Positions 12,160-24,800 of a stretch of DNA of 64,000 nucleotides are shown here, in pieces. Positions within the stretch are counted from its first letter, which is position 1, and the number at the start of each line of letters is the position of its first letter. The stretch comes from Haematobia irritans (lineage: Eukaryota > Arthropoda > Insecta > Diptera > Muscidae). Under the pieces are notes generated by a model. The model had not been told where the DNA came from, did not search any database, and was given only the letters and a program-made list of their open reading frames with translations. The DNA lies in contig NC_134397.1 of assembly GCF_050003625.1 (NCBI RefSeq), forward strand, positions 68,174,669-68,238,668, written 5' to 3'. A program made the translations under genes and the position numbers.

Positions 12160-12682
12160 TTACAAATTCTTCCAAATAACGGTATTTTCTGAAAGGATGT
12201 TAGTGTTATTAATTGTTCCAAATACGAAAATCGATGATCCAAAATAGGTACTTGTGCTAAATTTTGAAGTTGATTGGACCAAAAAGCGACATACGAACGG
12301 AACTTTTAACTAATTAAAAACTTGTTTTTCTGAAATTCTGAAATGTTTTGTGGGAAATATGAATTCAGTAAATCGTTCCCATTTTCAGGTTAATTTTCGT
12401 CAGGTTAATTTTCACAAAAAATAAAACAAGGAAATTTCCACATATTAAAGAAATTTTAAATAAAACATAATAATTTCCATGAATTTCATTATTAGAGAAA
12501 TTTGGACAAAAACTTATAATTTCTATGAATTACAATAAAATTAAAATAAAACTTAATACCTTCGTTTTTGAGTGTATATTTTAAATAAGGTGAAAGTCAA
12601 TTTCCATTTTTACCCTGGAACGGTACATATTGTACGCTAGCAATTCTCGCATTCATTACTTTTCCAAACAAATACGTAACTG
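12160..12682. other. niki upstream region
   Basis: AT-rich DNA between the Helentron-type element and the niki promoter. No gene is seen. A stretch near 12,430-12,570 resembles 17,370-17,440 (ggaaattattatg-like motifs) and is probably repeat-derived. Confidence 0.4.
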
Positions 12683-12690
12683 TATATAAA
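12683..12690 (+). promoter_or_regulatory. Candidate TATA box for niki
   Basis: TATATAAA lies about 200 bp upstream of the predicted ATG (12,891). A start site would be expected near 12,712-12,722. No transcript evidence is available, and AT-rich DNA gives chance TATA matches. Confidence 0.35.
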
Positions 12691-12890
12691 AGTAAAATAA
12701 AAATAACCACAAATAGTGCACACATTCACCAGTTGCATTGTTGCCCAGCAACCAAATTTCTAGCTATTAAAATGACCACCATTTGTGGATATCCTTATAC
12801 ATTTTTTTATTGCCTACACGACTCTTATACCCAAAAGGTTCACCTACAGTCACGGTTTTAAATGAATTCCATAAAAAGTTGTAATTGAAA

Positions 12891-15800
12891 ATGCAAAAAC
12901 TAAAGGCAAAAGCATCATCTTTACCCATTTTCAATGGTCGAATTTCTGATTCATCCACATCCAGTACATCGTCGTCCATTGTTTTGGCGGCAAAGTCTAA
13001 AAAACGTAGTACTTTCAATGGATTTTTAAAACCCACAGTTTTTTCCATATCATCATCTACAAATAATCTTTCGCTAAGTGAAGAACAAACTTTAGATTCG
13101 GCCGAGGCCGATGTTGTGGTATTGCAAGCACCCGGTTCCGTGGCAAATTCTGATATTACCCAGAGGTCATTTAGTATTGCTGGCACAGAGTTAAGTAATT
13201 ATGAAAAAATTAAAGTCGTCGGCCAAGGGTCATTTGGTATTGCGGTTTTATATCGGAGAAAAAGCGATAACCATCATATAGTTTTTAAGCAAATCAATTT
13301 AAGTGATTTAACACCGTCCGAAAGAGATTTAGCTATGAATGAAGTGGATGTATTTTCGAAACTTCATCATCCTAATATTATCAGGTATTTTTTGATAATA
13401 TTGACCATCATATAGCCTCTAATTTTTTTAAATATTTTTCAGTTATTTGGGTAGCTTTATTAAGGATAATACTCTTCTAATTGAAATGGAATATGCTGAT
13501 GGTGGCACTCTAGCACAAATCATTGGAGAACGAGTCATGAGGGATTATTTTCCTGAACGTTATATTGTCAATGTATTTGAACAAATATCCAGTGCTATAA
13601 ATTATATGCATTCGGAAAATATTTTACATCGGTAAGTGTATTGGTTTCCAAATCAGATTTTAGAGTTTCGAGGACTTTGACTACCGAAGCAAAAAATCTT
13701 TCCTACACAGAAAAAAATTTCACGAAAATTTTTCCAATTAAAATCTTAATTGAGTTTTAAAAAATATTCAATTAAAAATTTAATTGATTCAACAAATTTT
13801 TTAATTGAAATAAAAATCAATCACACAAATTAATAGTATCAATTAAATATTTAATTGGATCAATTAATTTTTTAATTGACTGTCAATTAATTTTTTAATT
13901 GATACTATCATTTCTGTGATTGAAGACATTTCAATTAAAAAATTAATTGGATCAATTAATTTCGTAATTGAATTAGAAAAAAATTTTTTTGTGTGTAGTT
14001 CAATTCAGTGATGTCAACTCCCGAAGGGCAAAAAAAAAAAACAAAAATATATTATAAATTCTAACGTACCGGTTCCCACCATAAAAACTACTCCAGCCAG
14101 TTAAAATTCAATGTACTACTAAAAAATCCAAAGATGTATTGTAGAACTTTTGGGTAATTTTATCTATCCAAATGCACAGCTTTATAATTGTTAACGGTTA
14201 TTTTACTTTCATTCAATTCATTTTGATCAGTAATGACTTTCAAATTTCAAAATAGGTCTTTTTCAGACGAGAAAATAAATTTCTCTACATTAAATTTGGA
14301 AATATTTATTTTTGGAATAGACTCCCTTATTTTAATTGTGAATGCTTTTGTGAATTTAATACAAACGTTTTTAATGGCATCTTTAGCCAATTCAGAAATT
14401 CTGCATTCGTCGCTAAAAAAGAATACCCTAAATAACAATATTGATTAAAAAAACAGGATCAATGCCACACCCTCAAAAAAAAATCGCTTCTTTAACATAT
14501 GTTCCAAACATATTTTGCAGGAAGCACATATATTATTGCATACTGCCGAAACATTAATATGTTTGTTTTATGTGAACATATTATATGTTTGGAAGCATTT
14601 TGAGCCAAAAATATTATATGCTTGGAAGAATTTTTCCCAAACACGATTGTGCTCATTCATTCAACATACTCGTAATTTTCACTTCCACGAAATTTTTTAG
14701 TTATTGGCACCTTTTTCTGTAATACAAATAATGTTGAAGAAATTATTCACTTTTATAAATTTTACCTTTCGCCTGCACGGAGAATCGAACCGAGGACCAT
14801 ACAGTTTGTAAGCCAACACACTATCCACTGGGCTACGTAGCTGTTATAGTCACCAGTAGATAATTATCGTTTTAAGGTACATTTATATAGCATAGTTTGC
14901 AGCGCCCACGAGCCCATGCAAACATAACATTATTTAACAGAAACATACATTTGTTTGCCACGTGGAGCAGTGGTTAGCATGTCTGCCTTGCATACAAAGG
15001 GTCGTGGGTTCAATCCCTGCTCCGACCGAACATTTTTTTTTTTTTTTTTAATTTACACATTTATATTTATACTATATTAAATTTTTTTAAATGAAACTTC
15101 GAAATGTGTGTTATTAAAGATTTATAGTCAGTAACAGTGCTTGATATAAACGAAATTGACTGATTTTTGGATAAAATATTATTTTTTATTGCAAAAATAA
15201 CAATTTTTTAATAAAAAACTGTTTTTGTACAAAACTTTAAATTTGGAAGGAATTCAAAAACTAACAAAAGAAGAACGTGGAGTCGAGTATAAACATACAT
15301 ACATAATTTTATAATATAAACATAAATGTATTTAGGAGTGAACAGTTTTTTACTAGCATTTAACACCATCGCTCTAAAATTCCTTTTATTTTTCTTTAAT
15401 AATTCATTTTAAAGAAAATAAACTTTTTAAATTGTTTTAGCTGTAAAACTCGAACTTAATGCCCGCTTTTATATTTGATGGTGTCCGTCAACTCCTCGTG
15501 GACTACTTTTTAATAAAGAGGAACTAAAGTTAGTTTTTTTACATTTTACTGTGTAATTTTTCACTATTTCCTCCTTATTTCATTTTGCTGTCCCAACTCT
15601 AAAAAGAGTATAGTGCCCTTTCGTTATTTTTATGAAGACCCCTGATTTATTTTAACTAAAAATTGTGCCCATAATGCCAAAATGATAAACAAAACACATG
15701 TTCACACATGCATAAAATGCTGCTCTCAAGGCGGAAACATATGCAGTTTGTTTTTCAAATGTCTATTCTCTTGGTTCCGAATGTCTATTCTCTTTATTCA

Positions 15801-18800
15801 AATTAAATAATATTTAGACTTAAGCATATCAAATTTTTAGCCTTATCATAAAACAGTTTTCCGAAACAACATACAAGCGGTTTCATTTCATTTTATTCGC
15901 TCTCTGAATAAAATATCACAACATATATATGTTTACTCGAAATTTGTTAATTTATATATGTTTACATTCACACATATTATTTTTATGAAACATGCATGCC
16001 CCAAACATAATATATTCTAACATATTAACATAGATGTCCCAAACATTTAGTGTTAGTTTAGGAACATTACATGTTCGCACTTAAATATATTGTGGTTTAA
16101 AATCGTGCCCGAAACACATTTTGTTTATATCGGAACACATGAAAAACATATTTTTCTGACAGTGCACCTTCATAACAATAAAATTCTATATTTAGCAATA
16201 AAGTTTAGTTTCTTAAGCTTTTGACAATCGAATCAGAATTTTTGTATGAAAAGATGTCGCCATTTAAACTCGATACTGTTCAATAATAAAAAAAAAAAAA
16301 CACCAAATGAGAACGCCTGAAAGCACTATGTTGGTGCTTTTTTCAAAAGGCACTAAAAATGCAATTTGTTGCTTTTGGAAATTAAAAAGCGCTAAATTTG
16401 GTGCTAAAAGCGCCGAATTGGCATCACTGAATTCAATTTTCATTATTATCATAGAGCTAAAGTCGCTAAGCTAAGTATACACATAAAAGGAATTTGATCA
16501 CCATAATGTTAAAAAATGGAAATATGTTAGCCGCAACCATGTTATTTTCTCGGAAATTGTGTATCTGATTTTGGCAAGCTTGTTTATGCTTGGCCAAAAA
16601 GCAAAATGTCTTTTGAAACTTATTTAAGGTGATCATATTCCTTATCTGTGTGTGAAACGCATTCAAGATCGAAAAAAATTGACTATATCGTGTTATGAAT
16701 TTAGACCGACCGACTTGATCCCTGCGTGCTCTACACTGAAAAAAATATTGTCATTAGGTCAAAGATTTCATGTCTTTAAAATACGAATGCATATTTTGCT
16801 TAGCATAGAAGACGTATTTCTCTAATATAAAGTTTTTTGCCTTGCCCAAAAGTCGATAAACTTTTCAATGAAGTCGTATTGTCCTTATAATTAAGTGATT
16901 TGGCTTAAAAATGGGTATCATAACATGAAAGAAAATTTATTTGGGCTAAGGTCAACTTGACTTTAATAATTCAGAAAAATTCTTTCAATTTAATGAAATT
17001 GTCTTTAAATTTGTTGTCTTTTTGTATCTTGACTAGAAAGCGAAAAATCGTTCAAATATAGGACATGTTTTTCAACTCTTTATTTTAAAGACGTTTTTTA
17101 CTTGAAACATAGCATAATTTCTACTGGTAGTCGAGAATTTGGAAAATAAAATTGTCGTTAACTCGTTTTAAAGGACTTTGATAGCATATGAAGAGAAAAA
17201 GCTGAAAAAGCGGAAAATTAAAATTTGATTACTAGAACCAAGTACCCAAAACCCAAATTTAAAAGAGAATTGTGTCTTAAAAGTATCCTTACTTGTATTC
17301 TCCGCTTCTTTGGCTCTGAATCAATACAAAATCGTTGGAACCGGGCATGCTTTTTTTTCAGTGTAAATTTAATTTTATTTTAGCTCATGGAAATTATTAT
17401 GTTTTAGCTTAAATTTCTCCAATATGAGAAAGTTTACTTGACTTTAATAATATTTTGTGTACGTTAGATCAGAAGATATTGTATAAAATAGTTCAGAATT
17501 TCTTAAAGTGTGCAAATTTTACCACAAGTCTTAAACTTTGTATGGCTAAAGACACTTTTCTAATTTTTAACTTTTATTATATAACTATACATTTTGTTTT
17601 AAGTAAAAAATTAATTACGTCTAATAATTTTTTTTTTGAAATATATTTTTTTTATTTATGTGATATCGGTGTTTGCAATGCAGTTTAGATACAAAATTTC
17701 TTAAATTAACCGAATTTTTTTCTTCCTAGTGGGTTCCCTTTTTTTAGAGTGTATCATCTTTATATGGACTATTTTAAAACCTATACTCAAAAAAAAGGTT
17801 ACTCGTATCCAAATATGTTGACCTTCCCTTAAGGATTTTGGTATTGATTCGGAACCAAAGATCCGTCTTCTTTAAAATAACGACAGTTGTAGGGAGTTAT
17901 TTGTCTTTATACAAAGGCTCTATAAATTTAAAATTAGGATACAGACCTGACTATCAAATTTTCAAAGTTATTTATGTACAAATAAATTTCAGTTCAAAAA
18001 TCCAAATTATAACAGATACTTCAAAATAATAAATATTTTCTTAATATAATAAAAAAATTAAATTAAACAAAATCCTAATATAAGTCTTGGTCTATATTTG
18101 AAGCTTTTTATCTCTAATCCAAAAATCCCATATGTTATATATTATTATTTCTATAAATCAAAAATGGTTTTCTTCACTTTAAGGAACATTCGCCTTACTT
18201 CAAAAACATGTCCTAAACTTAAATAAGGAAATGTTTAAATCAAAGATTATAAAATATTCTCCCAATACGAAAGAATAGTCATTCTTAATTAAAAAGTTTA
18301 TATTTTTTGTTTTAAAATATTATATCTTTCAATTTAGGGCACTTATCTTTGAAATTTACATTCCTCTGTTAAAGTCGCGCGCCTTTGAAGTAAAGCTAAT
18401 TTTCTTTAATATAAAGAAAAACGTTTTTGTTTTGAAAAGAATATCTTAAAATTAAATGAAACGTTCAATCTTTTAATTTTTAATTTAACATTTTTTTAAT
18501 TCAATTTAAATTTTATTCGGAAAAATATTGGTGATATTTTTTTCTATGTACATATCCAGAAATTGTAATAATGAATTACCACTATTCTTCCTAACAGAGA
18601 CTTAAAGACTGCCAATGTATTTCTAAATAGACGAGGTATTGTGAAAATAGGAGATTTTGGTATATCGAAAATAATGAATACCAAAATACACGCTCAGACA
18701 GTTTTGGGAACACCGTACTACTTCAGCCCCGAAATGTGTGAAGGCAAGGAGTACGATCATAAAAGTGATATCTGGGCTTTAGGTTGTATACTGGGAGAAA

Positions 18801-21800
18801 TGTGTTGTTTGAGAAAAACATTTGCAGCATCAAATTTATCGGAACTGGTGGGAAAAATTATGGCGGTAATTATAATTGCACCAAAATGTCGGGGCTAAGT
18901 TCGTGTTTCACATTGGGGAATTTGTGAAAAATAAGACTAAAGACATCTAACATAACTTGGAGGGATTATTCTAAAGCATTAATGCAATATTTTCCCCTGC
19001 GAAACACGGCAACTTTGTACCGATACCTTAATCTATACAAAACTATTGATTTAATTTTATCGTTGAAATTTTAGGGATCTTATACACCATTACCAAAGGG
19101 TTATTCATCGGCATTAAAAAGCTTACTCAACAATTTGCTACAGGTATAAAATCATGATGATTAGAAATATTTCATAATATATTGCCCTTCATTTACAGGT
19201 TGATCCATCGAGACGACCCAAAGCTTCGGAAATTTTAGAATATTGGATTCCTTTGATATTTCGTAATTTGAGCAAACACAAAGGGTATACTAATTTAATT
19301 TAAATACTAAATATTTTATCCTAATAATGTTTTATTATAATTGCAGACATCACTATGAAGATGATGTAAGTTCAACAGTTATGTCCTCGAATAGTTCTAA
19401 ACTTCTATCACTTCATGAGGAACCCCTCTTGGAAGATAGTTCTCGTCGATCCACTATAGTTGATTTGGCAACTGCTCAAACAGAGACCAAAGAAATAATG
19501 AATGCTGAAACCGTTCCACCCAATGAAACAGTCGAATTAAGGTAATTAATTTATACTCAAGTCTTGTTGAAAATCTTTTGATGAAACTTCTATTTTTCAG
19601 ATCTGTTTTATATCAATTGAAATCGTTTGGAAATAGTTTTAGTATGACTCCTATACATTTACCACCAAAAGCATGTATATTATCGGTAGCAACGAGTGAA
19701 ACCCATTTTGTGGTCGTTAATAGTGGTAAGTAAGTGCACTGAAAAAAAGCATGAACTGTTTCTAACATTTTGTCTTTACACTAATGGTTTTGGTATTGAT
19801 TCCGAGCCAAAGAAGCACCGAATTGAAGTAAGAATACTTTTAAGACACAATTTGAGTTTTTCGTACTTGATTCTAGCAAATAAATTTTCATTAATTCGTT
19901 TTTTCAGTTTTTTCTTCATGTGCAATCAACTTCAAGTCCTTTAAAAAAGTGTTAATAAAAACTTATACTTCCAAATTCAGACTACACTTCAAGTACACGC
20001 AAAGAAAAAAAAACGCTTGGAAAACGTGTACCGAAAACGTTTTTCTTTTGTTAGAGTTCTTTCAATTTCTTAGAAAATTTTATCACCAAAAAAATTCGTT
20101 TGTTACAATTTTTTTTTCAATAAAAAACGAATTATTTTGAACCTCCTATACATTTCGTTTATATCAAGCATTTTTCTTTTCCAACTTTAAGTCTTTAATA
20201 AGACACCTTTTACAGTTTCATAGTAACAAGTTAATATAGTAGTATTTAATGTTGAACATCTTTTCGGAATCTTCCGAACATATCTGCAAATATGTAAAAA
20301 AAAACCAAAAAAGCTTTTTGTTCTGTCGAAACAGGGATCGAACCCAGAACCCTTGGTATGCAAGGAGGATGTACTAACCATTGCTCCCCAGTGCCCAACT
20401 AAATGTATGCTTCTGTTAAATAAAGTTTGTCTAATCGACTCGTGGGCGCCGAAAACGATGCTATATAAATATAATAGTTTAACTGTTGATGCCAATAACA
20501 ACTACGTAGCCCAGTGGATAGTGTGTTCGCTTACAAATTGTATGGTCCGCGGTTCGATTCTCCGTCCAGACGAATGGTAAAATTAAAAAAAAAAAATATA
20601 AAATCGAATAATTTCTTATACATTGTTTGTATTACAGAAAGAGGAGATAAGAACGCTTTGTTTGTCTAAAATTTCATTTGGGAGGAAACAATTATTTTTT
20701 TGCGTGTAGACAAGTAAAAAATCGTCATTAAAATTAAGTATTTAAAGACATATCCTATATTCGAAGGCTTTTTTGCTTTGTACTCAAGATAAAATGCACA
20801 ACAAATTTAAAGATAATTTTTTTCAGAATTTAAAGCCAAGTTGACCGTAGTCAAACAACATTTTCTTTCATATAAAGAATCCCCAGTTTTAAGTCGAATC
20901 ACTTAAATATAAGGACAAAATGACATCATTGAAAAGTTTATCGACTTTTAGACAAGGAAAAAAACTTTATATCTCAGCAAACAAAACTTAGAAATTTTTC
21001 CACAAACATTTCTTTTTGACAGCTTTCCGGGATCCTCCATCAAGTTTATTCCACTTCTAAGTTCTTTTAAACCAGTCTTAGAAAATATTCTACACAGAAA
21101 AAAATATCACGGAAATATTTCCAATTAAAAAGTTGATTAATCTTGAATAATTTGTCAATTAATAAATTAATTGATACAATTAACTTTTTAATGAAGAACA
21201 TTAATTTAATTAAGTCAATGTTTGAAAATTTTAAATTTGTTAATTAAAAAATTAATTGATATAATTAATCATACTAAGTCAATTAGCTGTCGATTTAATA
21301 TACGAGTAATCTCCACCATATAACGGCGACAGCAATGTAAACTAAAAGCCATACTTGGATTTTAACCTTGCGGTTGACTTTGACTTTGTCTTCCGACAGT
21401 GAAATAATTAAAAACACTAGAAATGCAAAAATATATGTGATGACGATCATATTTTTATCAACTCTTGTCCAATTATGGATGGAAAAGATCCAAGGCATTG
21501 ACTGCGTAACATTTCGATGTCCTCATTCCAGAGTACGCTAAGTCGGCTTAGCATGTTTTGATGGAGTTCGCTGTTTTTTATTCGGATTGATGTGAATTGC
21601 ATCCTGTCAAAAGTTCGAATTTATTGGACATTTCTATCAAAAGTTATGGTTAATATTGTACTTAGCCTGTGACCAAAGTTTTACAAAATGTCCAATCCAA
21701 AAAGGCCAAAAAGCTTTGTTCGGTCTAAAGTGGTCTAAGTCATTTTTAGCCATGTGCTATTATCACTATTTAGAGTTCGTACATACTAAAAAAAAAATTA

Positions 21801-24800
21801 TAAAAAATATGATTTTAAGGCCGAAAATAAGGCAATTTCTATTTTATACGGGTTTTGAGAAATTTCAAAAAACGAAACTTTGAACTTGTTTCCTGTAAAA
21901 TTCACTTTTTAGACTTAGCGACATCGATTTGATATGTCTAAATTCGTTGATTCAAAAAAGTAGCGGCGAAAACAACCCATTTTTCAACACGAAAACTGAA
22001 CTTAGTAGCCATCTTTAGATAGATCTATAATATCGGACAATAATTAGGTATAGCCTCCATAGAATCCGGTCCCAGAATTGGCACCTTGAGCGTCCTGAAA
22101 ACTTACTTTTCATCCGTTCCTTCTGAAATACGGTATCAATATGAAAGTACTTAAATTAAGGTAAAAATCTTTAGGTCGGAGCAACCTATTTTTAAGTGAA
22201 GTCTTATTTATGGTATATGAAGCAATAAACCAGACCAAAAGAGATATTTTTTTATTTAGAGTTACCAATAATTTAATTTCAATATAGTATAGTATCTTAC
22301 ATGTTTTCATCAATTCATAGATGGATCTGTTTACACTTGGGGAGAAGGAACGCATGGTCAATTGGGTTTAAGTTCTTTAGAGGCTTGGAAGCACTACCCC
22401 AGTCGTATGGAAAGCGTTCGCAACTATCATATAATAAGGTAAGTTTCCTTACCATATATAGAGAAAACTTTGGGTCAGACATTTTGATTTATATCCATAT
22501 ATCTTCCAACAGTGCCAGCGCTGGTGAAGGTTTTACAATACTTCTAACTCAAACGGGTTCGATACTTTCATGTGGAGACAATAGCAAATATGCATTAGGT
22601 CACGATGACAATAAAACCTATCATAGTCCAAAAGTTATAGAGAAATTGGAGAATGTACATATAAAGGAGATAAAATCTGGCACAAATCACGTCCTTGCTC
22701 TAAGCGTTGATGGGGCTGTTTACACATGGGGAACAAATGTTCAGGGCGCTTTGGGTTTGGGCAGTTTACAGACGCAACAGTAAGTGAAATATACACGCAG
22801 AGGAGGAATATCACCACATCGTAACATGTTTCAAGAGCATAATATATGTATATATATATTTTTTTTTTGTTTGGACGGGGAGCATGGAACATTTTTGTCG
22901 CAAAAATATTGTTTTCATATTACATGTTCATATTACATATTTAAGGTTATCATATTTTTTCTCTGTGTATACGTAATGCTTAAGCTAAACAGATTGCAAT
23001 TTAATTCTATTAAAGGAAAACACCACAGAAAATTTTACTGGCACATGTGAAGGCTAAGGCTAAACATATCTTTTGTGGTCCTGATACATCAGCGGTGCTT
23101 TTTGAAAATGGAGAAATGTATGTATGCGGCAATAATGATTACAATAAATTGGGATTTGAAAAATCATCAAGAATAATGGCATTGGTAAGCAATACAAACA
23201 ATTAAATGCTAAATATTTACAATTCGAGTATGTTGATTTTAATTAGATCATCTTATACAAAAAAGTAAAACACTTTTGGACATTGTATCTCACTAAAAGC
23301 AATTTAGAATGATTTAGGAATTGTAATGAGAATCAAAAACTCGACTTTTCTTTCCTTTTTCAAAACAAACGATGTTAAAACAACTGTAATTAAATTCAAT
23401 TAGAAAAACCTAAGTGAATATTCAGTGTCCAACGCTCCTCCGCCTCCATTCACTTTAAATTGCAATTGTCGTATCCACTTGATTTCCTTTGGACTTTCGA
23501 GAAAATTTAGAAAAAGTATAACAATGTAAAAAATCTATATTATTCAAGTATTTCAGCTCATCTTTTATATCAAACAAACTTGAGCTGAACACACATGGCA
23601 AGAGTCGAAGTACCGAATTCACATCGTATGATAACAACTCTATTGACATAAAAATATTTTATGTACACTACATCAATAACAGGTTGGCTGATAAGTCCCC
23701 GGTCTAACAAAGAAAAACACATTTTTTTTTGTCAAAATTCGACATAGTTCCCTTCAAGAGCGATACAACGATTATAACGACCTTCCAATTTTTTGATACC
23801 ATTTTGGTAGTACTCCTTCGGTTTTGCCTCAAAATAGGCCTCAGTTTCGGCGATCACCTCTTCATTGCAGCCAAATGAGCATCCCTGCGAGCATCCTTTT
23901 GAGGTCTGAGAACAAGAAAAAGTCGCTGGGGGCCAGATCTGGAGAATACGGTGGGTGGGGGAAGCAATTCGAAGCCCAATTCATGAATTTTTGCCATCGT
24001 TCTCAATGACTTGTGGCACGGTGCGTTGTCTTGGTGAAACAACACTTTTTTCTTCTTCATATGGGGCCGTTTTGCCGCGATTTCGACCTTCAAACGCTCC
24101 AATAACACCATATAATAGTCACTGTTGATGGTTTTTCCCTTCTCAAGATAATCGATAAAAATTATTCCATGCGCATCCCAAAAAACAGAGGCCATTACTT
24201 AGCCAGCGGACTTTTGAGTCTTTCCACGCTTCGGAGACGGTTCACCGGTCGCTGTCCACTCAGCCGACTGTCGATTGGACTCAGGAGTGTAGTGATGGAG
24301 CCATGTTTCATCCATTGTTACATATCGACGGAAAAACTCGGGTGTATTACGAGTTAACAGCTGCAAACACCGCTCAGAATCATCAACACGTTGTTGTTTT
24401 TGGTCAAATGTAAGCTCGCGCGGCACCCATTTTGCACAGAGCTTCCGCATATCCAAATATTGATGAATGATATGACCAACATGTTCCTTTGATATTTTTA
24501 AGGCCTCTGCTATCTCGATCAACTTCATTTTACGGTCATTCAAAATCATTTTGTGGATTTTTTTGATGTTTTCGTCAGTAACCACCTCTTTCGGGCGTCC
24601 ACTGCGTTCACCGTCCACCGTGCTCATTTCACCACGCTTGAATTTTGCATACCAATCAATTATTCTTGATTTCCCTGGGGCAGAATCCGGAAACTCATTA
24701 TCAAGCCAAGTTTTTGCTTCCACCGTATTTTTACCTTCAGAAAACAGTATTTGATCAAAACACGAAATTCCTTTTTTCCATTTTTTTCACAATAACAAAA

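Larger units (their letters stand above)
14467..16167. mobile_element. TIR element with two divergent tRNA-like heads (niki intron 2)
   Basis: About 1.7 kb. The ends carry cctcaaaaaaaaatcgctt and, mirrored, aaacatatttttctgac, with many aaacatat repeats in both arms. The middle holds two tRNA-like sequences back to back (14,766-14,845 minus and 14,952-15,027 plus). No coding sequence is seen. A related element in the inverse order is nested at 19,994-20,708. Confidence 0.65.

Noticed and set aside
12767..13186. 139-codon minus-strand frame
   Set aside because: It overlaps niki exon 1 in antisense, with no family similarity and no splice context.
14766..15027. Two genuine tRNA genes
   Set aside because: They recur in repeats in fixed pairing and their acceptor stems do not pair convincingly by eye. 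Treated as tRNA-derived; tRNAscan-SE would settle it.
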